64,000 bases of DNA from Ferdinandcohnia salidurans (GCF_042680725.1 NZ_JBHUEK010000025.1:496001-560000); one strand, 5' to 3'. Shown: positions 17,104 to 25,754, numbered from the stretch's first letter. Translations and numbers: made by a program. Notes: generated by a model not told the origin, from the sequence alone.

Positions 17104-18345
17104 TTAATACCCTTTATAAAGGACAAACTTGCTAGTTAATGCTTCTACACGCGCGCTTGCTTCAGCTAACTTTGCTTCGTCTTCTGAATTTTTCAATGCA
17201 AATGCAATGATCGATGCAATTTCATCCATATCCTCTAAACCAAAGCCTCTGCTTGTAACAGCAGCTGTTCCGATACGGATACCACTTGTTACAAATGGAC
17301 TTTCCGGATCGAATGGAATCGTATTTTTGTTAACTGTAATGCCGACATCATCAAGAACCTTTTCAGCCACTTTACCAGTTAAACCTAATGAACGAACATC
17401 AAGTAGTAGTAAGTGATTGTCAGTTCCGCCAGATACGAGGTCTAAGCCTTCTTTTTGTAAAGAAGCCGCTAGTCTCGCCGCATTGTCAACGATATTTTTT
17501 GAATACTGTTTGAATTCATCTGTTAATGCTTCTCCGAATGCAACTGCTTTAGCAGCAATAACGTGCATTAATGGCCCACCTTGGATCCCAGGGAAGATGG
17601 ACTTATCGATTTTCTTCGCGAATTCTTCTTTACAAAGAATCATACCACCACGTGGACCACGTAATGTCTTGTGAGTAGTAGTTGTTACAAAATCAGCATA
17701 TGGAACAGGGTTCTCGTGAAGACCTGTTGCCACAAGACCTGCGATGTGAGCCATATCTACCATTAAGTATGCGCCCACTTCGTCCGCGATTTCTCTAAAC
17801 TTTTTAAAGTCAATTGCACGTGGATATGCACTCGCACCTGCAACGATAAGCTTTGGCTTATTTTCTACTGCTTTAGTACGTACATCGTCGTAATTGATTT
17901 GATGTGTTTCAGGATCTACTCCGTACTCCACGAAATTGTATTGAATTCCACTGAAGTTTACCGGACTACCATGTGTTAAATGTCCACCATGGGAAAGATT
18001 CATCCCAAGTACAGTGTCACCCTGCTCTAGGATTGTAAAGTATACAGCCATATTTGCTTGAGCCCCAGAGTGTGGCTGCACGTTTACATGCTCTGCGCCA
18101 AAGATTTCCTTCGCACGGTCTCTAGCAATGTTCTCTGCTACATCCACATGCTCACAGCCACCATAGTAGCGACGGCCAGGATAGCCTTCTGCATATTTGT
18201 TTGTTAATACGGAACCTTGGGCCTCCATGACTGCTTCACTTACAAAGTTTTCAGATGCAATCAGCTCAATTTTAGTACGTTGTCGTTTTAGTTCATCTTG
18301 TATTGCCTGAAATACTTGTTGATCTTGCTCCGATAAATGTTTCAT
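17104..18345 (-). CDS. glyA: Serine hydroxymethyltransferase
   Basis: This 413-residue PLP enzyme interconverts serine and glycine, making 5,10-methylene-tetrahydrofolate. The PLP lysine is Lys226 in TTTTHKTLRGPRGG; the N-terminal IELIASENFVS and PHSGAQAN substrate/PLP motifs are intact. ATG 18345 has AAAAGGAGG upstream; the in-frame extension to 18414 has no ribosome site. A pair of PurR-like boxes about 200 bases upstream suggests purine control, as known for B. subtilis glyA. Confidence 0.98.
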   Translation of the reverse strand: MKHLSEQDQQVFQAIQDELKRQRTKIELIASENFVSEAVMEAQGSVLTNKYAEGYPGRRYYGGCEHVDVAENIARDRAKEIFGAEHVNVQPHSGAQANMAVYFTILEQGDTVLGMNLSHGGHLTHGSPVNFSGIQYNFVEYGVDPETHQINYDDVRTKAVENKPKLIVAGASAYPRAIDFKKFREIADEVGAYLMVDMAHIAGLVATGLHENPVPYADFVTTTTHKTLRGPRGGMILCKEEFAKKIDKSIFPGIQGGPLMHVIAAKAVAFGEALTDEFKQYSKNIVDNAARLAASLQKEGLDLVSGGTDNHLLLLDVRSLGLTGKVAEKVLDDVGITVNKNTIPFDPESPFVTSGIRIGTAAVTSRGFGLEDMDEIASIIAFALKNSEDEAKLAEASARVEALTSKFVLYKGY

Positions 18346-18547
18346 TTGGAATCCTCCTTTTAATCTATTATGAATTATTCCGCTAATTTGAAAAATACTT
18401 TTCCATTGTAACACTTTTATTCGGCAGTAGGAAGATTAAGTTTTAGATTCATTTTTCGCTGAAATCGCTTTAAAACAGGGTTGAGGGCTGCTAATATGCG
18501 ATTAACATTACCTTTTCTGGTAATTAAAAAAATTTAATGTTTTTTCT

Positions 18548-18592
18548 AAAACACGAACGTTTTCCTATTATTTGTAAAGTATCGTTCACTTA
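18548..18592. promoter_or_regulatory. Candidate PurBox pair upstream of glyA
   Basis: AAAACACGAACGTTT (18548-18562) and TATCGTTCACTTA (18580-18592) are inverted CGAAC/GTTC half-sites, spaced as in B. subtilis PurR operators (consensus core CCGAAC and its inverse about 16-17 bases apart). Cores match 5 of 6 and 4 of 6. GlyA is an established PurR target in B. subtilis. Confidence 0.45.
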
Positions 18593-18611
18593 TTCAGAAT
18601 TAATATGAAAT

Positions 18612-18637
18612 AGAGACAAGGCTCCCCCTGTCTCTTT
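18612..18637 (-). terminator. Weak terminator after the anti-sigma gene
   Basis: AGAGACA pairs with TGTCTCT around a GGCTCCCCC loop just past the anti-sigma stop (18644). The T run is short, so efficiency is uncertain. Confidence 0.45.
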
Positions 18638-18643
18638 CTACCT

Positions 18644-19657
18644 TCACTCAGTCGTCCAGTTCCAGTATTCAAATTCGCCAACCTGAATATTTCTAAAGTC
18701 TTGCTCTTCTTTTAATTTTAAGAGTTCCTTCACCTGGCCCGTAACAACCGCGCCATATACTAAAAACTCGTTTTCTTTTAAATATTCGTAGCGTTCATCT
18801 AGGTACCAGAGGCCGAGCACATTTTGACGATAGGTTTTGCTCTCATCATCGATAAGATTCTTCATGTTCTTGAGCATTACCTTCTGATTTTCTTCAATGG
18901 CTTTACTTGATAAAATCCATTCGGCCCAGCCATTATAATCTTCATCCATATCGACGGCCCTTGATAAGCCGAGTGTATCAACTGACAAATGCTCTCCACC
19001 ACCTGTCTGTCCCCAAGACGGCTCGAAGGCTTTCAATTCACCCGCATATAAAGGCATCCAATAAACGTCCACATCATATTTTTCTAGCTTCATTAACAAC
19101 TCTTTAGGATTATAAAATTGAGACGTTGAAAATGCTAGATTTGCCACTGTGCCCTCGTGAACCATCTCGAGCTTCTGCCACTCTTGTTGATCTGCCATAT
19201 TCGTTACACCAGCCAATTTCTTTCCTGTACGTGGGTCCTCAGGCAAAATAAATCCGAACTGCTTATTATCTGAGCTTTGAAAATAAGTCGTCTCTTTTGT
19301 TGAAAAAATATTGAGCAAGCGCTTCGTTACATTCCATTCACCAACGACCTGTTCTTCCTTTCCTATTGTTTGTGAAATAGGAATAGTCATTCTTTGACTT
19401 AAAAAGGGAGTAATTTCGGCATTGATCGGCCTACCGTACTCACCATGGATGCCCGGTTGAGTCCATTCAATTGCTAGATTCAAATGAAATGAATTCTTAT
19501 CATCAAGCTTTGTTAAACCGTAACCAATCGAAAGTAACACCATATAGATGCCATACAAAAATAAGAGAATTAGCACAACCCGTATGATTCTCATCGTCAG
19601 CGTAAATCGATACTTCCACAAAACCCGCTTTTCCTTATCCTTCGTCCACTCTGTCAT
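18644..19657 (-). CDS. Probable membrane anti-sigma factor (sigma regulator N/C-terminal domain type)
   Basis: This 337-residue protein has a basic cytoplasmic N terminus with WKYRFTLTMRIIRVV leading into one membrane helix (about 22-48), then a large extracytoplasmic domain. This is the layout of the Sigma_reg_N/Sigma_reg_C family that pairs with ECF sigma factors. ATG 19657 is preceded by AAAGGAG at 8 bases; ATG 19663 and GTG 19666 sit too close to that site. The ECF sigma gene ends 56 bases upstream, so they form one operon. The stimulus is unknown. Confidence 0.85.
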   Translation of the reverse strand: MTEWTKDKEKRVLWKYRFTLTMRIIRVVLILLFLYGIYMVLLSIGYGLTKLDDKNSFHLNLAIEWTQPGIHGEYGRPINAEITPFLSQRMTIPISQTIGKEEQVVGEWNVTKRLLNIFSTKETTYFQSSDNKQFGFILPEDPRTGKKLAGVTNMADQQEWQKLEMVHEGTVANLAFSTSQFYNPKELLMKLEKYDVDVYWMPLYAGELKAFEPSWGQTGGGEHLSVDTLGLSRAVDMDEDYNGWAEWILSSKAIEENQKVMLKNMKNLIDDESKTYRQNVLGLWYLDERYEYLKENEFLVYGAVVTGQVKELLKLKEEQDFRNIQVGEFEYWNWTTE

Positions 19658-19675
19658 CTTCATCACTCCTTTTGA

Positions 19676-19702
19676 GAACCATAGGGACGGTTCTCCTGGT
19701 TC
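19676..19702. repeat. R4-related short palindrome (GGGACGGTTCTCC variant)
   Basis: GAACC...GGGACGGTTCTCCTGGTTC lies between the sigma and anti-sigma genes and resembles the GGGACAGGTCCC palindromes at gene boundaries elsewhere in the window. It places a hairpin between two co-transcribed genes. Confidence 0.45.
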
Positions 19703-19713
19703 AACACTTTAAC

Positions 19714-20235
19714 TCAAAACGGTCTATCTATATTGCCTCTCCCCGCTACTGTCTGAAGCCTTTTTCGTGCGCGATGAAGTGTCACTTTTACCTGTGATTC
19801 AGTCAATTCCATCGCTTCCTGAATTTCTTCATATGAGAATTCTGCAATTTCCCGGAAATAAATTATCGTACGGTAGTTTTCCGGGAGCAGTTCGAGTAAA
19901 TCCGCTAACTCCTCGATGTTCTCTCTCGTTACGACTTCTTCCTCGGGGATCCCGTATGGACTCTTCATATCCCCTTTATCGTAAAATGGGACCCATTTCC
20001 ACCGCTGTCGCTTTCGCCATTCATCGAGGTATGTGTTACGAGCAACCTTAAAAAGCCATGGTTTGACATCCTCATATTTGTAAAAGGACAAGGATACCGT
20101 TGCCCGTAAAAATGTTTCCTGAACCAGCTCCTCAGCTAAAGTAGAGGATCCTGACATTCGTAACAGATAATAAAAAAGGGGTTCCGCATAACGGCGGTAG
20201 ATATCATCTAATTTTTCATTTCGTTCTTTCCTCAT
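19714..20235 (-). CDS. ECF-type RNA polymerase sigma factor (second)
   Basis: This 173-residue ECF sigma factor has region 2 text LDDIYRRYAEPLFYYLLRM, LAEELVQETFLRA and DVKPWLFKVARN. Its region 4 helix-turn-helix is FSYEEIQEAMELTESQVKVTLHRARKRL in outline. AGGGGGCC lies before the ATG. It is followed by a one-helix anti-sigma gene and preceded by a good ECF-type promoter, so it probably controls its own transcription. It resembles the SigM/SigX-like group, but I cannot assign an orthologue. The pair interrupts the usual ywlG-glyA neighbourhood. Confidence 0.92.
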   Translation of the reverse strand: MRKERNEKLDDIYRRYAEPLFYYLLRMSGSSTLAEELVQETFLRATVSLSFYKYEDVKPWLFKVARNTYLDEWRKRQRWKWVPFYDKGDMKSPYGIPEEEVVTRENIEELADLLELLPENYRTIIYFREIAEFSYEEIQEAMELTESQVKVTLHRARKRLQTVAGRGNIDRPF

Positions 20236-20279
20236 CTGCGGCCCCCTTTCTCGCTTTCTCCATCATACCTCACTTACAA

Positions 20280-20305
20280 AACGATCAAACCCCCAAATAG
20301 TTACA
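20280..20305 (-). promoter_or_regulatory. Candidate autoregulated ECF promoter
   Basis: On the minus strand TGTAAC (20300-20305), exactly 16 bases, then CGTT (20280-20283) match the TGAAAC-N16-CGTN pattern of ECF promoters with one -35 mismatch. It is about 45 bases upstream of the sigma start. Confidence 0.55.
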
Positions 20306-20337
20306 CATGTATTTATAAATATTTTACTAAAATGAAA

Positions 20338-20372
20338 AGAACCACAGGAACCGTCCCCGTGGTCCCTGTGGT
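20338..20372. repeat. R4-related palindrome
   Basis: GAACCACAGGAACCG followed by GTCCCCGTGGTCCCTGTGGTC forms an imperfect hairpin just past the ywlG stop codon (20375). Confidence 0.5.
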
Positions 20373-20374
20373 CA

Positions 20375-20947
20375 TTAACACTTCTTATTTTCCTTTTTAT
20401 CCGGATAAACCGCTCGTTCGCCACCAATGAGTTTTGGTCTTGCCTTGGCCATTGTGACATGTGCTCCACCTAGTTCTTTAACTGAACTTCGAATTGGAAC
20501 TGCCACATGTTTTAAATGCATGCCAATAAAGGTATCACCGATATCAATGCCTGCTTCGGCTTTAATAAATTCAACAACAACAGGTTCGTTAAAATGCCCA
20601 TAAGCATATGTGGCCATCGCACCGCCCGCTGTTCGAACTGGAACAACCGTTACTTGCTCGTAATTTTTATGTACGGCTGTTTCCCGCTCCACAACTAATG
20701 CACGGTTTAAATGCTCACAACACTGAAACGCGAGCTCAACACCGACATTTTCACGAAGCTTTGCCAATTCACTAAAAATCATTTCCGCCACTTCTTCTGA
20801 TCCAGCTGTTCCGATTCGTTCACCAATGACCTCACTCGTACTGCAGCCGACAACAAGAAGCTCTCCTTTTTTCAACGAAGCTCTTTCCGCAAACTCCGAA
20901 AGAAGCGTCTGAAGCTGCCCTCTCCACAATTCAAGATCCGCAACCAT
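20375..20947 (-). CDS. ywlG: DUF436 / TIGR01440 family protein YwlG
   Basis: This 190-residue protein belongs to the conserved DUF436 family, present in most Firmicutes and lying next to rpiB and glyA in B. subtilis. Visible family text includes ELLVVGCSTSEVIGERIG (about 28-45) and AEAGIDIGDTFIGMHLKHVAVP. The fold is related to acetyltransferase/thiolase-like hexapeptide-free proteins only loosely, and no biochemical role is established. GGAGGGAATGAG provides the ribosome site. Confidence 0.88.
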   Translation of the reverse strand: MVADLELWRGQLQTLLSEFAERASLKKGELLVVGCSTSEVIGERIGTAGSEEVAEMIFSELAKLRENVGVELAFQCCEHLNRALVVERETAVHKNYEQVTVVPVRTAGGAMATYAYGHFNEPVVVEFIKAEAGIDIGDTFIGMHLKHVAVPIRSSVKELGGAHVTMAKARPKLIGGERAVYPDKKENKKC

Positions 20948-20952
20948 CTCTC

Positions 20953-20983
20953 ATTCCCTCCTTTGGGACAGGTCCCTCGTCCC
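20953..20983. repeat. R4 palindrome
   Basis: GGGACAGGTCCCTCGTCCC lies directly upstream of ywlG; the same sequence occurs at 23538-23556 and 48105-48122. Confidence 0.7.
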
Positions 20984-21037
20984 ACAATTAAATATACGCC
21001 TGATACATCAAGTCCTCAGGCGCTGTCATTTCAAATG

Positions 21038-21490
21038 TTATTCCCCAGATGGGTTGTTTTCATATTCGGTGATTTTATTGATTCTGTTTTCATGACGTCC
21101 ACCTAAGAATTCTGTAGTCAGCCATGTTTTTGCAATTTCAACTGCTAGCCCAGGGCCAATGACACGTTCACCCATCGCTAAAATATTGCTGTTGTTATGC
21201 TCGCGAGTAGCCTTTGCACTAAATACATCATGACAAAGTGCACAACGGATCCCTTGTACCTTATTCGCAGCAATACTCATTCCAATACCCGTTCCGCAAA
21301 TTAAAATACCGCGGTCATATTCCCCGTTCGCTACCTTTTTCGCTACAGGTAGAGCATAATCCGGATAATCAACAGATGTTGAACACTCACACCCGAAATC
21401 ATCATACTCAATTTCAAGTTCGTCCAATACTTTTTTAATTTCTTCACGTAATACTAAACCGCCATGGTCTGAAGCAATTGCAACTTTCAT
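21038..21490 (-). CDS. rpiB: Ribose-5-phosphate isomerase B
   Basis: This 150-residue RpiB/LacAB-type sugar-phosphate isomerase interconverts ribose 5-phosphate and ribulose 5-phosphate. The active-site segment CGTGIGMSIAANK carries the catalytic cysteine (about residue 66), and the N terminus KVAIASDHGG binds the phosphate. AGGGGGATTTACA precedes ATG 21490; the longer frame to 21538 has no ribosome site. It corresponds to B. subtilis ywlF. Confidence 0.95.
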   Translation of the reverse strand: MKVAIASDHGGLVLREEIKKVLDELEIEYDDFGCECSTSVDYPDYALPVAKKVANGEYDRGILICGTGIGMSIAANKVQGIRCALCHDVFSAKATREHNNSNILAMGERVIGPGLAVEIAKTWLTTEFLGGRHENRINKITEYENNPSGE

Positions 21491-21566
21491 TGTAAATCCC
21501 CCTATAATGAATTGAGACTTGGCTGGATATTTCGCCAAAAGACATTCCTTTTCCTCTTATTATACC

Positions 21567-21602
21567 TAAAAAAGAACTCCCGAACCAAAATAGGAGTTCC
21601 AT
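21567..21602 (-). terminator. Terminator after the methyl-accepting protein gene
   Basis: On the minus strand GGAACTCC pairs with GGGAGTTC and is followed by TTTTTT, 12 bases past the stop at 21614. Confidence 0.8.
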
Positions 21603-21613
21603 CATTTAAAAAT

Positions 21614-22900
21614 TTACATTGTAAACCGTTGAATTGTCTGCTTTAACTGGCCTGCTTGTGTAGCAAGTTCCTGTGCCAACGCATCCACTTCACAAATCAC
21701 ACTTGTCTGATGTTGCGTTGCAGCACTTACTTCCTGTGCACCAGCTGAAGTTTGTTCCGCAATCGCCGCTACCTCTTGAGACTGCAAGGATGTCGCTTGG
21801 ATGCGATCCATTTGTTTTTCAACCAAGGTAACAATTTGTTTTACTGCATCTGCCACCTCATGAACAGACGTTGTCATCTCAGCAATCGAATCATTTGTGA
21901 TGGTTCCCTTTTTCGCTTCCTCATTTGCAACCGCAACCTGTTCTGAAATTTGAACGACCACATTTCGAACCTCTTGCTGGATATTTTGGATAAGCTCCGT
22001 AATCCCTTGAACGGCCTTAGAGCTTTCATCCGCAAGCTTTCTTACTTCTTCAGCAACAACCGCAAAGCCTTTTCCATGCTCACCGGCACGGGCCGCTTCA
22101 ATTGAGGCATTCAATGCAAGTAAGTTCGTTTGGCGGGCAATATCACCAACAAGAGAAATAATATGTTCTACTTCTCTCGCATTCGTCTCAAGACGATTTA
22201 CAGCTTGAAGTGAAACTTGATTGTTATCGACAAGCTTATTAATGCCTGAAATTAACGAATGAACAACCTCTTTGCTATCATTCAATGTATCGACCATTTC
22301 AACAGACAAGTTTTGTGAAGTTTTCGCATTTTCTTGGACCTCTTCAGCAATTTGAATCACATCCTCGACAGATTCAGCTGTTTCTTGAATCGATACGGCA
22401 GAGCTGTCCGCGCCTTTAGAAATCTCAGAAATCGTCCGATTAATATTTTCCGCCTGTTCAGAGGCAAGACTAGATGCTTTCGTAATTTCAATTACTTTTT
22501 CATTCGTATTTTCAAAGTTTCCTTCAATGTTTTGAACCATTTCACGGAGATTGTGAAGCATTTTGTTAAAAGCAAGACTCAAGCTTCGAATCTCATCATC
22601 TGATTTCGAAACGGGAACATCCTCACGAATATCACCATTTGCCGCATGAATCGCTACCTGCTCAAGCCTTTGGAGTGGCTTCGTAATAAAGGAAGCCGCA
22701 AAATAAGCAAGAATCCCAGACCAAACAATCCCTAATACCAACGTACCAATGATAAAAATTTGTTGATTGATCAACTCATCTACGAACGGATACACAAAAT
22801 AAATGAATAACGCAGATGTTGAGTAAGTCACAATCGCTAAAATAGTCGTAAGAAAGACTAATTTTAACTTTATACCAAATTTATAGCGCCTCTTTTTCAA
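21614..22900 (-). CDS. Methyl-accepting chemotaxis-type signalling protein
   Basis: This 428-residue transducer has two membrane helices close together (about 12-35 and 42-68) with only a few exposed residues between them, then a HAMP domain (about 70-122) and a long signalling domain with the conserved hairpin tip around EHGKGFAVVAEEVRKLADES. It therefore lacks the usual large extracellular sensor domain and may sense membrane or cytoplasmic cues. It would act through CheA/CheW. It stands alone between ywlE and rpiB, a position where B. subtilis has no such gene. Confidence 0.93.
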   Translation of the reverse strand: MKKRRYKFGIKLKLVFLTTILAIVTYSTSALFIYFVYPFVDELINQQIFIIGTLVLGIVWSGILAYFAASFITKPLQRLEQVAIHAANGDIREDVPVSKSDDEIRSLSLAFNKMLHNLREMVQNIEGNFENTNEKVIEITKASSLASEQAENINRTISEISKGADSSAVSIQETAESVEDVIQIAEEVQENAKTSQNLSVEMVDTLNDSKEVVHSLISGINKLVDNNQVSLQAVNRLETNAREVEHIISLVGDIARQTNLLALNASIEAARAGEHGKGFAVVAEEVRKLADESSKAVQGITELIQNIQQEVRNVVVQISEQVAVANEEAKKGTITNDSIAEMTTSVHEVADAVKQIVTLVEKQMDRIQATSLQSQEVAAIAEQTSAGAQEVSAATQHQTSVICEVDALAQELATQAGQLKQTIQRFTM

Positions 22901-22927
22901 CCGATTCTCCCCCTGAATCTTGCTATG

Positions 22928-23359
22928 CTATTTAAGTTTTGAAAGTACTTCATCAATCAATGGTTCAAGCTCTGCATAGGTTTCTCTATAAATCTCTACC
23001 GGTCCTCCAAAAGGATCAGAAACATCTCCACTACCATTTGTAAATTCCTTTAAGGTATGTACCTTGCCCTTAGCTTCTGGAAAGCTTTGAAGGATTGCTT
23101 GCTTATGATGGTTGGTCATCGTTAACACATAAGTGGCCCAATCAATATGCTCTTTTGTTAAAAAAGATGAAGAGTGCTGACACTCCATTCCATTTTCCTT
23201 CAAGACTTGCGCCGTATTTGCCGAAGCAGGACTACCATCACCAGCAAATATCCCCGCTGATTTCACTTCGACTTCTTCACCGCACTTTTTTCGTAAAATC
23301 GCCTCAGCCATCGGACTTCGACATGTATTTCCAGTACAAACAAATAAAACACGAATCAT
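22928..23359 (-). CDS. ywlE: Protein-arginine phosphatase YwlE
   Basis: This 143-residue enzyme has the low-molecular-weight phosphatase fold. The loop CTGNTCRS begins with nucleophile Cys8, and Arg14 binds phosphate. Thr12 (in place of Ile/Leu) is the residue that gives YwlE its specificity for phosphoarginine. The general acid Asp lies in SDPFGGP (about 117). It counteracts the McsB arginine kinase in stress and germination. Position next to mntP and rpiB matches B. subtilis. Confidence 0.95.
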   Translation of the reverse strand: MIRVLFVCTGNTCRSPMAEAILRKKCGEEVEVKSAGIFAGDGSPASANTAQVLKENGMECQHSSSFLTKEHIDWATYVLTMTNHHKQAILQSFPEAKGKVHTLKEFTNGSGDVSDPFGGPVEIYRETYAELEPLIDEVLSKLK

Positions 23360-23520
23360 TTCATCACCCTTTTCTACCTGTCTTTACGCTACTAACGACC
23401 TGCATAAAAAGACAAAATTCGATATAGTCCTATTATAAATGAGATGAACCCAAAACACATAGTCAATATATGAAAAAAAGAGCACGAGTTTTTCCACTCA
23501 TACTCTTTCACAAGGCACAG

Positions 23521-23556
23521 CTCCCCTGGGTCACAGGGACAGGTCCCTCGTCCCAC
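23521..23556. repeat. R4 palindrome at the mntP 3' end
   Basis: GGGTCACAGGGACAGG followed by TCCCTCGTCCC ends directly at the mntP stop codon (23557). It may serve as a hairpin for that gene. Confidence 0.65.
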
Positions 23557-24123
23557 TTATAATGGAAATAGTAATTTCACTCCGAAGACTAGGAGGATAC
23601 AACCACCTAGTACCTCACTATATGTACCGAGCCAATGTTGAACCTTTCGACCTAGCAAAAGACCAACCCATGACAGCACCATGCTAACTACACCAAACAT
23701 CAGAATAACCATAATCGTCTTCGCGCCATAGATCCCTAATGAAAGCCCAACAGAAAAACTATCGAGGCTCACACTTAAGGCAAAAATAAACAAACCAAAG
23801 CCAACAGGTGTAATCATCCGTTTGTCACCGTCATCGTCCTTGAAGGAAGAAATAATCATTTGCAAGCCTAAGAATAAGAGCAATCCTGCACCTACGTAGG
23901 TTGCAATTGCCCCAAATGTATCTGATAAAAAATGGCCAATCATCATTCCAGCCAAAGGCATCCACATATGAAACAAACCGATGGTTATCCCGATTGTTAA
24001 GATTTGCTTAAGTCTCAACCGGATTAGTCCCATTCCAAGTCCTACGGAAAATGCGTCCATTCCTAAAGCAAATGCCATAATAAATAAGGTTATAATTTCC
24101 CCGAGAAATGCTGTAATATCCAT
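23557..24123 (-). CDS. mntP: Manganese efflux pump MntP
   Basis: This 188-residue protein with six membrane helices has the two family repeats GMDAFSVGLGMG (about 20-31) and SLDSFSVGLSLG (about 118-129), whose Asp residues bind Mn2+. It exports manganese and is the ywlD homologue. AAGGAGGTAGAAG precedes the ATG. I looked for a yybP-ykoY manganese riboswitch upstream and did not see one; instead an R2 repeat occupies the gap to ywlC. Confidence 0.93.
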   Translation of the reverse strand: MDITAFLGEIITLFIMAFALGMDAFSVGLGMGLIRLRLKQILTIGITIGLFHMWMPLAGMMIGHFLSDTFGAIATYVGAGLLLFLGLQMIISSFKDDDGDKRMITPVGFGLFIFALSVSLDSFSVGLSLGIYGAKTIMVILMFGVVSMVLSWVGLLLGRKVQHWLGTYSEVLGGCILLVFGVKLLFPL

Positions 24124-24184
24124 CTTCTACCTCCTTGGACGTGCCTATTTCAACATATGCATGTACAAAACGAAATAGAAGAAG

Positions 24185-24332
24185 GATGTTCAAAAAGTTG
24201 ACAAATGATAAGACTGCGAATCTCTGCGTCACTCGGCCTCTCCGGTCCTCACGTATTAAGTGCATACGCTCCGGTCCTCAAGTCTCTCCTTCCTTGACCT
24301 TCTTGCTTCTGATTCGTCACCTTTTTGAACCA
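24185..24332. repeat. R2 dispersed repeat, copy 1
   Basis: This ~148-base element is bounded by perfect inverted ends GTTCAAAAAG (24188-24197) and CTTTTTGAAC (24321-24330). Its core includes CTCACGTATTAAGTGCATAC and CTCCGG, shared with 57943-58095. It has no coding frame and resembles a MITE. Confidence 0.85.
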
Positions 24333-24359
24333 CATATTTTAGTCAAGGATTTTCCCAAT

Positions 24360-25403
24360 TTATTCAGTTATCAATTTATGGCCAGCTGCTTTGGTCAACC
24401 GGTTCATGATGGCTTGCCCAATGCCTTCACTTGGAAAACTCTCACTAAAAATAACATCGACATTACTTTCATCAAAGAGACGAAGGACATCATAAAGCCT
24501 ATTAGCCACCGTTTCTAAATCCTCGCGCGATCCACAAGCAATAATCTTATCTGCTCTGTAATTCTTTTCACGTTCCGTTGTTGTCAGAACGCCAACCCTC
24601 AAACCCTCAGCTTGCTTTTCATTTACAAGGGATTGAATAAATTCCATCGAACCATTCACGATGGTAAGTGGCGCCGTTGGGGCATAGTGTTTATATTTCA
24701 TTCCTGGTGATTTTGGCGCTTCATCTTCTTTTAAAATCGCCTGGTCAATCTCGACCACACCACACACTTCCTCAAGCTGCTCTTTCGTCACACCGCCTGG
24801 ACGTAAAATGATAGGCACCTCTCCTGAACAGTCCAGAACCGTCGACTCAAGTCCAACACCTGTTGCTCCGCCATCAAGGACGCCAGCGATTTTCCCAGTC
24901 AAATCATCCGCTACATGCTTTGCAAGTGTCGGGCTTGGCTTTCCCGAAAGATTGGCACTTGGCGCAGCAAGCGGAAGCCCTGTTGCCGCTATTAATGCCA
25001 ATGCAACTGGATGGCTCGGCATCCGAACTGCTACCGTTGCTAGACCTGCTGTTACTTTACTTGCAACAGCATTTTCCTTCTTTTTTAAAACGAGTGTTAA
25101 CGGACCCGGCCAAAATTGTTCAATCAAACGCTCCGCCTGCTCCGAAATATCCTGCGCGATTTTATGAAGCTGCTCAATTGTGGAGATGTGGACAATCAGT
25201 GGATTATCACTCGGGCGCCCCTTTGCTGCGTAAATTTTTGCAACCGCCTCGTCAGATAAAGCATTCGCTCCAAGGCCATAGACCGTTTCAGTAGGGAATG
25301 CAACCACTTCATTTGCCTGTAAAAGCTCTGCAGCCTCTTTTATTTGTGGATAAGATTCTAAATTTTGTTCATGTTTATCCACAACCCATTGTTTTGTTTC
25401 CAT
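24360..25403 (-). CDS. ywlC: Threonylcarbamoyl-AMP synthase (Sua5/YwlC)
   Basis: This 347-residue enzyme makes threonylcarbamoyl-AMP from threonine, bicarbonate and ATP, the first step of tRNA t6A37 synthesis. The YrdC domain (about 20-205) includes GRPSDNPLIVH and PSANLSGKPSPT; the C-terminal Sua5 domain follows the SPGMKYKHYAP linker (about 238-248). ATG 25403 is 9 bases after AGGAG. Two perfect DnaA boxes lie inside its first codons (25345-25353 and 25375-25383), part of a larger cluster upstream. Confidence 0.95.
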   Translation of the reverse strand: METKQWVVDKHEQNLESYPQIKEAAELLQANEVVAFPTETVYGLGANALSDEAVAKIYAAKGRPSDNPLIVHISTIEQLHKIAQDISEQAERLIEQFWPGPLTLVLKKKENAVASKVTAGLATVAVRMPSHPVALALIAATGLPLAAPSANLSGKPSPTLAKHVADDLTGKIAGVLDGGATGVGLESTVLDCSGEVPIILRPGGVTKEQLEEVCGVVEIDQAILKEDEAPKSPGMKYKHYAPTAPLTIVNGSMEFIQSLVNEKQAEGLRVGVLTTTEREKNYRADKIIACGSREDLETVANRLYDVLRLFDESNVDVIFSESFPSEGIGQAIMNRLTKAAGHKLITE

Positions 25404-25679
25404 GTAACGCAACTCCTATATAAAATTCCTTTAGTTATGTAGTTTATTTATTATTATAGTATAAAAAAGTATAGGTATATAATGGGCAGAAAACAAGTGT
25501 TATCCACATTTTGTGGATAATTTAACCGAAAATGTGGATAATTTTGTGGATATACCCAACTTTTCCATAAATCACACCTACAGGAAAAAATGTATCCACA
25601 GCCCATATTTTTCATCACGTTCCATAGACTATCATATTTTTTACCTTTTTAACAACAAAACTTATCCACAATATCCACA
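25345..25679. promoter_or_regulatory. DnaA-box cluster at ywlC
   Basis: Nine DnaA-box sequences occur in 335 bases. Six match TTATCCACA exactly on one strand or the other (25345-25353, 25375-25383, 25500-25508, 25512-25520, 25533-25541, 25662-25670); three have one mismatch (25545-25553, 25592-25600, 25671-25679). The 350-base intergenic stretch has no gene. B. subtilis is known to have a DnaA-box cluster at ywlC among its oriC-proximal clusters, which titrate DnaA and restrain initiation. Confidence 0.92.
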
Positions 25680-25754
25680 AATCAGGTGTATAAACATAAA
25701 TAAAACCCCCACCTGCGAACATTCTATTCACAAACAAGGGTTTGAAAACTATTT

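Noticed and set aside
16890..17126. 78-codon minus-strand frame with heptad repeats as a gene
   Set aside because: The frame arises from a 21-base tandem array, begins inside glyA and has no ribosome site.
24124..24184. yybP-ykoY manganese riboswitch before mntP
   Set aside because: No matching conserved stem and loop sequence is visible; the space is short and followed by an R2 repeat.
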